Assembly: GCF_020623625.1 (NCBI RefSeq)
Contig: NC_060202.1
Coordinates: forward strand, 514,501 to 578,500
DNA from: Saccharomycodes ludwigii
Taxonomy: Eukaryota; Ascomycota; Saccharomycetes; Saccharomycodales; Saccharomycodaceae
DNA length: 64,000 nt
Direction of reading: 5' to 3'
The notes beneath the pieces were generated by a model. The model worked only from the letters and a program-made list of their open reading frames with translations. It was not told where the DNA came from and searched no databases. The position numbers and the translations under genes were made by a program. Positions within the stretch are counted from its first letter, which is position 1. Every line of letters begins with the position of its first letter. Of the stretch, positions 37,753-46,829 are shown piece after piece.

Positions 37753-38699
37753 CAGTAGCAGCAGCAGTAGCAGCAGTAGCAGTGCAATTAGTAGTACAAC
37801 TAGTAGCAGTAGCGCAGAAAATGATGTCACCGTGGTTCCCTCAACTTCAGAACAGATTATTACCAGCTATGCTGTTCTAACTTCTACTGCCTCAGACTCA
37901 GTCAACGTGGTTTATTCTACATCTTTGCAAACCACGGGTGGTTCAACTGTTTATGTTACAAAAATAATTTCTACTTCCTCACCACAAACTACAGGAAGCA
38001 GTTCTAATGGTAAAACCAGCCAAGGAAGCTCTGGTAGTTCCAAGAAATTAGTTGGGCCCATTGTAGGTGGTGTTGTAGGTGGTGTTGTTGGTTTAATTAT
38101 TTTTATAATTGCTGGGTTATTTTTGCTAAGACGTTATAATGCTAAGAAAGAAGAAGAAAGGTTAGAAAGAGAATATCAAGAGGCTATTAAGCCTAGACCA
38201 TACCTAGCTGACGAATATAATGAATATTTAAAGACTGATGGTGACGGAAACAATAAAAAGGGTGGTATTATAAGCAGTGCTGCTGATGATACTGAGTATG
38301 ATAACAATGACGACGATAGTCATGACAGCAGCGATAATAAATACAATAATGCTGCCACCACTGGTGTATATAGCGAAGATAAATATACGAATAATCCATT
38401 TGGGGATGATTTCGCTACCACCTCCTCTACATCACCTGGAACTACTAGTACGAGTGGTATGAATAGCAGTAACGCATTACTATCAACATATAAGAATGGA
38501 AATCATGATGATGTTGAAAAACATAACACTGGGAATGTTAATAGGAATTTCAGCACAGATACCAAGTTTAGTTATTCTACCACAGCTACAAATGATCATG
38601 CCTATGGTTCTAATCCATTGGCTCATAATAATACCGCGAACGATACTACTTTTGCAAATAATGCAAATACTTTACAAGTACCGAACGCTCATAACGGCA

Positions 38700-38735
<36 letters not shown>

Positions 38736-38818
38736 GCGTACAAGTTGAAGACACCGGTAGTGTTGTTGAAGGCAGACAACAAAAATTGACTATTGTAAAC
38801 CCAGACGAAGACGAATAG
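36941..38818 (+). CDS. WSC-family cell wall stress sensor; no signal peptide visible
   Basis: 625 residues. An eight-cysteine WSC domain (YVNCYSSLPDGF ... QEMCGGESSYSVYEL, residues 6-91) is followed by a Ser/Thr-rich extracellular rod (about 95-365) with two poly-Ser tracts. A membrane span (VGPIVGGVVGGVVGLIIFIIAGLFLL, about 369-395), a basic stop-transfer and a 220-residue cytosolic tail rich in Asn/Asp follow. The tail carries IKPRPYLADEYNEY and an NPFGDDF motif. Wsc proteins sense wall strain and activate Rom2-Rho1-Pkc1. It fits Wsc1/2/3 equally. Unusually, the first Met is directly before the WSC domain: the upstream in-frame sequence is hydrophilic with no ATG before a stop. Either a 5' exon exists or the annotated start is not the real one. 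Confidence 0.85.
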
Positions 38819-39817
38819 AGGATAACGCTAAGGTCAAGCATTCAAACTATTTATCCATCTATTATTATGATTCTTTAAAATTTCTTTTTTTTTTTTTTTT
38901 TGTTTCTTTTTTTAATTAATTTTTATATTACTATTTATGTATTGATTTGGGTCATTGATGTTTTACTTCATTTTATTTTATTTTACTTTATTTTTGATTT
39001 AATTTTTACGTATTGGAACTGTTTACTGATATTTTTTATTTTTATTTTCATGTATTGGACATTTATTTTGTCCGTAAAAGTTGTATGCAAATGACCGAGG
39101 GTCCGTATATGTGGTGTGATGTGATGTGTATTATTATTTTGCCACTTACCCCTCCCCCTTTTTATTATTACTGAAGTCTAACCACCCCACTGCGGTGTGC
39201 TTGGTCGTCTAAGCCAAAGAATGGACAAGATGTTTTTTTTCCTTTTTTCCTTTTTTTTTTGGTGAGAGATCCACCCACACGGATGATTTTAAAAGGAATG
39301 TTACCCCTCGCCCCTCTTTTTTAAAATCAAACTAAAACTAAAATAATTTACATATTTTATTAAAGTCAAGTTTTACTTATCTGATTTTTTTAAACCATTT
39401 CAACTTGAAGTATTTAACCAATTTCAATTTATTTTTTTCTCTCTCTTTTCTTTTTCTTTCTCTCTTTCTTCCTTTTTGTTTATTTAAACAAAAGAAATTT
39501 GAATTTACCAGAATATTATCTTAAGGTTTTTGGTTGCAACTGCTCTTATCCATTTCCTGCTTCATTTTTTCCCTTATAACCAACAAAGCTTGAAAGATCA
39601 TCATCATAGTAAAATCAAACCAGTTAAAATTAAATTAAATTAAATTAAATTAAATATAATTAGATTAAAATAGACTAGATTATATTAAAAAAGAAACAAA
39701 ATAAATTAAAAAAGTTTTTGTTATTATCTTATCAAAAATCATAAAGTTTCTTTTTGAACTAAAGAAGGAAGGGAAAAAAAAAAAAAAAAAAAAAAGAAAA
39801 AAAAAGACAAACAAACA
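38819..39817. other. WSC / DUF2408-like intergenic region
   Basis: 1 kb. The first third is T-rich; 39120-39310 has GC-richer patches (CCACCCCACTGCGGTG, GATCCACCCACACGGATG); a (TAAAT)n run at 39629-39653 and A-runs before the next start follow. No gene or RNA was recognised. Confidence 0.5.
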
Positions 39818-42001
39818 ATGTCCCAATATCAGGAAGTCGTACCGGAGGAGGAGGAATCTATTTTAAATTATTTTCTAGAAGTTAGAAACTCATTGTCACA
39901 TCTAAAACAAGATAGAAAACAATATTTAAACTCCAAAGACGTGCAAAAGATTTACCAACAAGTTTTAACTCAAGTCAGAAAATTGGATGCAATCAGAAGC
40001 AAGCATAATGGTCCCAATGCTTCTGACGGCCCTAATGTCCTAATTTCTAATAATCGTGTTGATAGTGTTTTAGATGATGTGTTTCAATTATTAAGTTTGA
40101 GTTTCATCACTGTTGGTTTGAAAAACTCTGCTCCTGCCACTTACGCTTCATTGTCTACTGTTCAAAGATTATTAGAGCATTTGGAAGAGTCTAAGGTTTA
40201 TACTCACCATGATTTAAGACCAATTAAGGAAAGACTAAATGAGATCAGTGTAATAGTTACCAAAAACAATTACAAAACGTATGTTTACGATTACGATCAG
40301 GAAGATCAACCTGAGATCAGCGAGATTGAGGATAAGAATAAAGTTGAAGAGGACTTATTGTTACGTGCGAAATTAAAACATTGTATGGATGAATACCAAA
40401 AAATTGAGAACAATATTGAAGAAACCGATCCCCAGTTACAAAGTCTTACTGAAAGGTTGTATTCTATTAGAAGAAATCTACTAAGCTTGGCTGCCGCAAC
40501 AAGAAAGACCCCTGGTTCTAGTAGTACTAATCTAGTCGCTGATAAAAATGTTATGTTTAAAGTTAAAGAATACGAGAAAGAATTATCTGAATTAGAATCA
40601 CACCGTGATGAATTTGGGAAATTCAAAAGTCTGGAAACTGGCAAAGTTGTGGAAAATGGTCAAAATGTATTGAACGGTTTATTAGATGATTGTCATGATT
40701 TACTTAGCGATTTGTTGCATCACCATAGCAGTGGTCTTGAAAAAGACCCCAATTTGAAGAAAATTTATGAAAGTTTAATTGAGATCAAAACCTCTTTGGA
40801 GAATTTGTTGGTTACCAGAAGATGGACTTTGAGAGAGACTGATTTGTTTACTTATCAGAAAAGGTTATCTGACATTGATTCTATGAGGGTTAATGGTAAG
40901 TTTCCAACAAGCGTTAATGGCAATGGCGATCCTGATAACAAAAAGTCACAAAGTATTTTATTGTATTTGTTACGTAGATGTTACGCGATTATCTATAAAT
41001 TATTGGAAAGTAGTGAGCCTGTCAGTGAGAGTTTACAGAGAATACATAACCAATTAACTACTGTTCGCCGTTGTTTGTTAGATTTGAAGAGAATGGGTGG
41101 TGTTGACAGTGAAAGAGAATTGTACCCATATCAGATGAAACTAGCTTCTTTAGACAATTTAAGAACCGATGGTAAGTTTTATGACGATGATGGTAATATA
41201 CCGGAAGGCCAAGGTACTTTGAACGCTTTACTAAGCGAATGTTTTGATATTTTGCATGAATTAAAGATTGAAGCTGAAGAAAAGGAAGAGCAAAGAGAAA
41301 GAGAACGTTCTACCGCTAAACAAAAAATAGACAGTGATAATAATCTTGAAAATAATAGTGATATTATTGAAGAAAGTGATAGCAGTTGTAGTAGCAGTAA
41401 CAACAGTATCAAAAAGGGCTCGGATGCTAATACAAATAGCAAAATAACTTTAGACGAAGAATCGCAAGATGAAGATGCTATTAAGCTAACTAAAGATTCA
41501 ACTACTAGAGACGTAGCCGACTTTGAAGAGACGGGTGGAAACGGTACCAATGATACACATCATCTCAAATATTTAAATGATAATGAGTATAATAGTACAG
41601 GCGAAGATGAGGAAGATGAGGAAGAAGAAGCAGAAGAAGAAGGAGACGGGAATGTTAGTTCTTCAAGTTCTAGTAACGTTGAGGATGCCGAGAGCCTTAG
41701 CAAAAGTACAAATACAAGGACTGGAAACCGTAAAGAAGGCTCAGTCGAATTATTGAAGAAAGCTACCACTAGTGGTATGGCACATGGTAAGGATAACAAA
41801 AAAAAAACGAATAGTATTAGCACTATAAGCACTAATACTGGTACGGAGAAGGGAGGTATTCATGAAGATGTTGATTACAGCGATCATAGTTACAAGGACT
41901 ATGACGATGATGATGTCGAAGATAGCGAGGAAGAAGAAAAAAAAGAACAGGGAAATAATGATGATGATGATGATCTTAAATTACAAAAAATGAAGGAGTG
42001 A
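39818..42001 (+). CDS. DUF2408-like cytosolic protein with internal repeats
   Basis: 727 residues. Helical N-terminal 500 residues contain at least two copies of a unit, one at about 318-371 (TSLENLLVTRRWTLRETDLFTYQKRLSDIDSMRVNGKF) and one at about 410-465 (TTVRRCLLDLKRMGGVDSERELYPYQMKLASLDNLRTDGKF). The C-terminal 230 residues are acidic, Ser/Asn-rich and disordered. From memory it resembles the fungal DUF2408 family, whose function is not established; I cannot name an S. cerevisiae gene with confidence. No signal peptide or membrane span. Confidence 0.8.
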   Translation: MSQYQEVVPEEEESILNYFLEVRNSLSHLKQDRKQYLNSKDVQKIYQQVLTQVRKLDAIRSKHNGPNASDGPNVLISNNRVDSVLDDVFQLLSLSFITVGLKNSAPATYASLSTVQRLLEHLEESKVYTHHDLRPIKERLNEISVIVTKNNYKTYVYDYDQEDQPEISEIEDKNKVEEDLLLRAKLKHCMDEYQKIENNIEETDPQLQSLTERLYSIRRNLLSLAAATRKTPGSSSTNLVADKNVMFKVKEYEKELSELESHRDEFGKFKSLETGKVVENGQNVLNGLLDDCHDLLSDLLHHHSSGLEKDPNLKKIYESLIEIKTSLENLLVTRRWTLRETDLFTYQKRLSDIDSMRVNGKFPTSVNGNGDPDNKKSQSILLYLLRRCYAIIYKLLESSEPVSESLQRIHNQLTTVRRCLLDLKRMGGVDSERELYPYQMKLASLDNLRTDGKFYDDDGNIPEGQGTLNALLSECFDILHELKIEAEEKEEQRERERSTAKQKIDSDNNLENNSDIIEESDSSCSSSNNSIKKGSDANTNSKITLDEESQDEDAIKLTKDSTTRDVADFEETGGNGTNDTHHLKYLNDNEYNSTGEDEEDEEEEAEEEGDGNVSSSSSSNVEDAESLSKSTNTRTGNRKEGSVELLKKATTSGMAHGKDNKKKTNSISTISTNTGTEKGGIHEDVDYSDHSYKDYDDDDVEDSEEEEKKEQGNNDDDDDLKLQKMKE

Positions 42002-42756
42002 AACAGTTTTTTTTTCTTTCTTTTTTTTTTTTTTTTATCACTTTCTCTTTCTGCCCTTTTTCTCTTCCCCTCTTTCTCTCCCCTACTTACCAGTAAAAAG
42101 AAAGCCGTATGAACTTTCTACTGCTGTATTAGTTACTTGTGACAATTTATTTAAAATAGAAAGAAAGTATGCATTTTTTTTAGTATTATATATGTATTTT
42201 TTGAAATTTATTAGAATATATAAGTTATATTCTCTATAGTTTTTATGTTATATTTTGTTGTTATTGTATCTTTATACGAAGTTGTGGCTGGTCTCCTTGA
42301 CCTTTTTTGTTGATTTTATTTTTTATTTTTATTTTTTGGTAAGATTTCAAAGGGAAAAAAAAAAGTGGTAAATTAGGTTTTTATGTCGAGTCGAGTCGAG
42401 TCGAGTCGAGTCGAATGGGTCAAAGGGGCACATTTTAATTTAATTTAATTTAATTTAATTTAATTATTTTTTGACAAACAACAAAAAAAAAACCCAAAAA
42501 AATAAAAATAAAAAAGTTGAATAAATAACAAAAGTCAAATTTAAATTCCTTATAACTTGTATTTAAACCAAATAAAAACCAATTCTTTTTGTTTCTTTTC
42601 TTCTTGTCCTTTTTTACACTCTAACAAAAACAAATAATTTATAAAAAGCAATTGCTCTTTAAGAAAAAGAAAAAACTTTTTTTTTTTTTTTTTAAAACAG
42701 AGATACAAACCTCGCGTTAAAAAAAAAAGAGAAGGGGAAAAAATAAAGATAAAGAA
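42002..42756. other. DOT5 upstream region with pentanucleotide arrays
   Basis: T-run at 42021-42036, then (TCGAG)5 at 42386-42413, (TTTAA)n at 42433-42465, and A/T tracts to the DOT5 ATG. No gene is seen. Confidence 0.55.
42386..42465. repeat. Two adjacent pentanucleotide arrays, (TCGAG)n and (TTTAA)n
   Basis: Five to six tandem TCGAG units, a 20-bp gap, then six TTTAA units. Both have period 5 and lie about 300-370 bp before the DOT5 ATG. The TCGAG array is a rare GC-containing repeat in this A/T-rich DNA. Confidence 0.9.
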
Positions 42757-43623
42757 ATGGCTACCAAAACTGATATCAAAACAACTTCAAATCACTTACG
42801 TCGTTCATCAAGACTTGCTGCCGTTTTAAATAAACGTAAAGAAGAAGAGGAAGAGGAGGAAGAAAAGAAAATCAAGAATGTCCTTGCTGCCAGTACTAAA
42901 TCTAACAAAAAGAGGAAAACTACTAATATTGTTGCGAGTGACTCCCCTAAAAAGGAGCAAGATAAAGAACCAAGAGAAAAATTAGAAAAAGACCAAGAAC
43001 AAGACCAAGAACAAGAACAAGAAAAGGAACAAGAAAAAGAACAAGAAAAAGAAAAAGAACAAGAAAAAGAACAAGAACAGGAAGAAAAAAGTGAATTAGA
43101 AAACGAAAAAAAACAAAAAAAGGAAACTAACAACGTCAAAGCTACAAGTACTGTTCTTGAAATTGGAGAAAAAGTTCCAGATAATATTGAATTACAAACC
43201 GAGTCTGGCACGTTATTAAATGTTTACAAAGATATCTTATCTAAACACAAATACGTTTTGATTTTTGCTTACCCAAAGGCTTCAACTCCAGGTTGCACAG
43301 TGCAGGCACAAGGTTTTAAAAAGCTTGTAGACGATGGTGCCTTGCCCCTGGATGAAAAGGATGCCAAAATCATTGGCTTAAGTGCTGATTTACCAAAAGC
43401 CCAATTGAAATTTAAGGAAAAGTACAAGTTACCATATAACCTATTGTGTGATCCTAACAGAGTTTTGATTTCTCTATTAGGTGCCTCTAAAAACGGCGGC
43501 AAAGGCACTATAAGATCTCACTGGGTTTTCGTTGATGGTGTTTTGAAATTCAAGAATATTCAAATATCACCAGAAAAAAGTAATAAAGTTGGTGAATCCC
43601 AGCTATCAGAATTATTGAAATAG
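42757..43623 (+). CDS. DOT5: Nuclear PrxQ-type thiol peroxidase Dot5, atypical cysteines
   Basis: 288 residues (S. cerevisiae 215). An N-terminal basic segment with nuclear-signal-like clusters (RRSSRLAAVLNKRK, NKKRKTT) and a Gln/Glu/Lys repeat (70-125, about six EKEQ-like units) precede the peroxiredoxin domain (about 132-288). The peroxidatic Cys180 is in PKASTPGCT. The resolving Cys five residues later, standard in Dot5/PrxQ, is Gln185 here (CTVQAQ). The only other cysteine is Cys231 (YNLLCDPNR). IRSHWVFVDGVLKFK closes the fold. It reduces alkyl hydroperoxides in the nucleus; Dot5 was also found through telomeric silencing. EST3 lies near it as in S. cerevisiae. Confidence 0.9.
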   Translation: MATKTDIKTTSNHLRRSSRLAAVLNKRKEEEEEEEEKKIKNVLAASTKSNKKRKTTNIVASDSPKKEQDKEPREKLEKDQEQDQEQEQEKEQEKEQEKEKEQEKEQEQEEKSELENEKKQKKETNNVKATSTVLEIGEKVPDNIELQTESGTLLNVYKDILSKHKYVLIFAYPKASTPGCTVQAQGFKKLVDDGALPLDEKDAKIIGLSADLPKAQLKFKEKYKLPYNLLCDPNRVLISLLGASKNGGKGTIRSHWVFVDGVLKFKNIQISPEKSNKVGESQLSELLK

Positions 43624-43695
43624 ACTAATTTCTCCACCTTTCCACAGTTATATACTACTATTTACTATAGCTATTGATATATATGTAAACAACTA

Positions 43696-45066
43696 TTATT
43701 GTCTTATGGAATAATCATCTCCACTCTGAGTAATATATCTGACCCACGGATAACTCTTGTATTGTAAATTAGGTTCATTAATTTTCAAGTATTTCACCTG
43801 GATGCCACTAGTCGTGTAATAGGGTATTTGAAATTTGATTTGAATCGGTGGCTTTGAATGGGTACTAAAATTGCTTTCATTGTCCTCCACACTTGGCAAT
43901 TTTAGCTGGGAAGCCATCGAATACTCTTTACCGCCTAGTAAATTTTTTATTTTCCAAATAATTGCTTGTTTTTCAGGTGCCCATTTGATTGATCCATGAG
44001 AGTATCTAAAATTAGGGGTATCAGCATCACCTGGAACCGGTATTAATATTTCTACATTATTAGCCGTTGATTTCTTTTTAAAATTAGCCTTGACTCTACA
44101 ATTTATTTCCACCCTAGATTTGGCATGTATTTGATATTTACAATCACACATAATTAATGGTTTCAAAGGTGTAGTTAGCCTGTAGCTCATTAAGGTGAAA
44201 TCTCCATCAGGTGGGATAAAAGTAATTGTTTTCTCGTTTTCAAACTTGCTTAATCTCACACATTGATGAAACTTTAAATCATCTAGTTCAATGTTACGAT
44301 CGCCTTTTTTCTTGTTGTTATTCTGTACTCCAGCATCAGCATCTTCTCCTTCTATATCATCTTCTGCTGATTTGTTTGAAAATATACCCTTATCATTTAA
44401 TCCCAGTTTTAAGTCAGGCATACCACTTAACCTAGATCTGACTTTAACTTCCCCTATAATTTCAGATCGCAAAACTTTACCAGATGCACCAGAAATTGTC
44501 ATATTAATACTTTCTACAACATCCAAAAATGCTTCATTCTTTTTATACACAATCCCTTTAGGCCTCCAACTAACACTGTCGGTTAGTTGCTCTGGTGGTC
44601 TAACTAAGTTCTTACTCTTCTTTTTAGATTTAATCAATTTAAATGATTTCTGTGTAATATATTGTTTTAGCATTTTGGTATCAGTAATTTGTGGAATGCC
44701 ATAATCCATCATCTCATCCAATAATTCATAGATAATAACAAAGTTATCTCTAATGCTTTCTTCTTCCACTCTCTTACAATATTGTTGCAAAACATCAATA
44801 ACTTGATACAAAAATGTAAAATTACTTGTAATGTTTATATCCAATTTTGGGGTCAACGTTAAGACATAGATATCGTTGTGCTGAATAAATAGATAATGAA
44901 CGCCATTGAATTCCAATACTGGTGGTAATACATTGGTTTCATCTTCTCTTTCTACTAATAATAATGGGAACTTATCAATTGCATCTTCCGGTAAATTATC
45001 GTTTCGATAACGTCTTGATAAAATTGGTTTTCCTTTTAAATCACAAAAATAAATGCAAGAAGCCAT
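43696..45066 (-). CDS. APM1: AP-1 clathrin adaptor medium chain mu1
   Basis: 456 residues (S. cerevisiae 475). A longin-like N-terminal domain (MASCIYFCDLKGKPILSRRYR; VEEESIRDNFVIIYELLDEMMDYGIPQITDTKMLKQYI) is joined to a mu-homology domain (about 185-456; SWRPKGIVYKKNEAFLDVVESIN...). The domain binds YxxPhi sorting signals. A charged variable loop at about 232-258 sits where fungal mu1 also varies. It ends SYPWVRYITQSGDDYSIR. AP-1 works in TGN-endosome traffic. The AP-2 type counterpart APM4 is 14 kb away. It is convergent with DOT5, only 72 bases apart. Confidence 0.96.
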   Translation of the reverse strand: MASCIYFCDLKGKPILSRRYRNDNLPEDAIDKFPLLLVEREDETNVLPPVLEFNGVHYLFIQHNDIYVLTLTPKLDINITSNFTFLYQVIDVLQQYCKRVEEESIRDNFVIIYELLDEMMDYGIPQITDTKMLKQYITQKSFKLIKSKKKSKNLVRPPEQLTDSVSWRPKGIVYKKNEAFLDVVESINMTISGASGKVLRSEIIGEVKVRSRLSGMPDLKLGLNDKGIFSNKSAEDDIEGEDADAGVQNNNKKKGDRNIELDDLKFHQCVRLSKFENEKTITFIPPDGDFTLMSYRLTTPLKPLIMCDCKYQIHAKSRVEINCRVKANFKKKSTANNVEILIPVPGDADTPNFRYSHGSIKWAPEKQAIIWKIKNLLGGKEYSMASQLKLPSVEDNESNFSTHSKPPIQIKFQIPYYTTSGIQVKYLKINEPNLQYKSYPWVRYITQSGDDYSIRQ

Positions 45067-45477
45067 TATTGAGGAGTAAAAATGATTGTGTTTGCTTGGG
45101 GAGGATATATTAAGCTTATGAGATATAATGATATCTTATGAAGTTACCAAATGAACTGTGGAATGAATAACATTATGAAAAAAAAAACGAAGTAAATAAG
45201 AAAAATAAAAAAAAAAATAAGTAAATAAAAACCCAAGTACACAATCTCTCGAAGTTATATGCGAAGTAGAAAAAGCAGAAAACAAAAAAAAAAAATTTTT
45301 TCAGACTAAAACGAGAAAATAAAAACAAAAACAAAGGCAAAATGTATAATATCATTTCAATAAGTAGATTAATTACTTTCCCCAAAGAAACTACTAATAT
45401 TAAAAAAACAAAAAAAAAAAAAGTAAAAACTAGTGTTTATACATGATTGGTCGTAAAAGATCAAAGTGGCATGATTG
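45067..45477. other. EST3-APM1 intergenic region
   Basis: A-rich runs (45179-45220, 45284-45300, 45400-45422) and no gene. It carries the APM1 promoter, since both flanking genes are on the minus strand. Confidence 0.5.
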
Positions 45478-46195
45478 TCAAATACTTGTACTACTTCCAT
45501 CCAATTCTACGCTATTTAATAATATAAAATCTTTCTTTAACCCGTATTCCCTAGCATTAAGCAAAGTGTGAGAATTATGCATTTCAAGAAGTGTAATTTT
45601 ATTTACAATCAACATGGGATAATACATCACCTCACTTTTAGTGCTATTTCCATCGTATTTACTCAAAAAGTTTGCAAATTTTTCAAGTATATTTGTTGTT
45701 GTATTATCTGTTGCATTACAACGGCTAATACAACCAGTAGTGACATTAATCCATTTGAGTGAACAATGTACAATATCAAATAACAAGCCAATGGTGTTTA
45801 ATGTTAATCGGAATTTATATTTAGATTCAAACTCACTTACGCATAATGGTGAAAACTCAACTAAGTATGCCATGCGTTTTATCACGTATAACAGCAAATA
45901 TACTATAGTTTTGCACTTTAGTAAATTGGACAATTCTAAAGAAATTTGTATTGTTATTAGCATTTCCGTTGAAGTTGGAATTTTGTTGTAAGCCGATTTT
46001 TTGTAATTGGTTCCAATTGCTTATAGGCACGCTTCTATTTATGAGATTCTCCAATTTTGATTTATTGGTGTATGGTTTGATAGCTTTATAAATCCAACTT
46101 GTTAAATAAGGACAATCTCTCTTGTCGTTGTAATTGGATCTAAATTTCTTATTTTCGGTGCATTTTGTTCGCGATGGTAGATTGATTATTACCAT
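45478..46195 (-). CDS. EST3: Telomerase subunit Est3, two frames joined by programmed +1 frameshift
   Basis: Two overlapping frames make one protein. Frame 0 runs from the ATG at 46195 to a TGA at 45857-45859; frame +1 continues to 45478. At the junction the minus strand reads ATA CTT AGT TGA. Slipping at CTT (45863-45865) and skipping the A at 45862 gives GTT GAG TTT, so IL is followed by VEFS. The joined product is 111 + 127 = 238 residues. CTT-AGT-T is the EST3 frameshift site of S. cerevisiae, and the flanking protein matches: KVQNYSIFAVIRDKTHGIL then VEFSPLCVSEFESKY, against S. cerevisiae [22 protein letters not shown] then VEFSQECVSNFERTH. Est3 is an OB-fold subunit of telomerase. DOT5 is its neighbour in S. 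cerevisiae too. The C-terminus is about 55 residues longer than usual. Confidence 0.9.
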
Positions 46196-46457
46196 TATTA
46201 TTTTTTTATGCTGATATATTTTATTATTACTTTTAATTTTTGAAGAAAGTTGATGTCGAAATGTCTTAAAATGGTTTACAGTTAATCACAAGCTTGGTCA
46301 CAAGATGATAAAAATAATCGGTATATCGTACCTTACAGAAAGAGGTAAAGGAAAAAGAACAGGAAAAAAAAAACAAAAAAATAATTGTAAGATGTAACAA
46401 TTTTAATATTATAGAAAGTACTAATACAATGGTATTATCCAAAAAGTATCAATTGTT
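46196..46457. other. Spacer EST3 / tRNA-Glu
   Basis: 260 A/T-rich bases with the EST3 promoter. No LTR piece was recognised. Confidence 0.5.
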
Positions 46458-46529
46458 TCCGATATAGTGTAGCGGCTATCACATCACGCTTTCACCGTGG
46501 AGATCGGGGTTCGACTCCCCGTATCGGAG
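46458..46529 (+). tRNA. tRNA-Glu (TTC)
   Basis: 72 nt, TCCGATATAGTGTAGCGGC at the 5' end, anticodon loop CTTTCAC, T arm GGGGTTCGACTCCCC, near-identical to S. cerevisiae tRNA-Glu(UUC). A T-run at 46532 serves as terminator. Confidence 0.97.
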
Positions 46530-46829
46530 TAATTTTTTAGTATTATTTTTTTTACGTACAGATATATATATATTATACGTGCCATTGAGGTCATTATTTA
46601 ATAATGAAGGATTAAAGTGCAAGGGGAAGTTTGCTGTGGTCTTTGAGCAACACTCGAGTAGTAAATACTTTTGTATGGCACGGCTTATCATCTTGTGAAG
46701 AAATATGTTATATAAAATGAAAAAAAAATGTTTTTTTTTTTTTTTTTTATAAATCACTTAAAAAGGAATAAAGGTTATATTACTAAAGTTAATAATATAT
46801 ATATATATGGTTATCAAACGCCTCTGCTT
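46530..46829. other. Spacer tRNA-Glu / oxygenase gene
   Basis: Holds (TA)n near 46562-46575 and 46794-46808, and a T-run at 46731-46749. It is the 3' side of the oxygenase gene. Nothing else is seen. Confidence 0.5.

Noticed and set aside
45478-45963. 161-codon minus-strand frame as an independent gene
   Set aside because: Its first 34 codons overlap the EST3 frame 0, and only the part after the frameshift site matches Est3. It is the second half of EST3.
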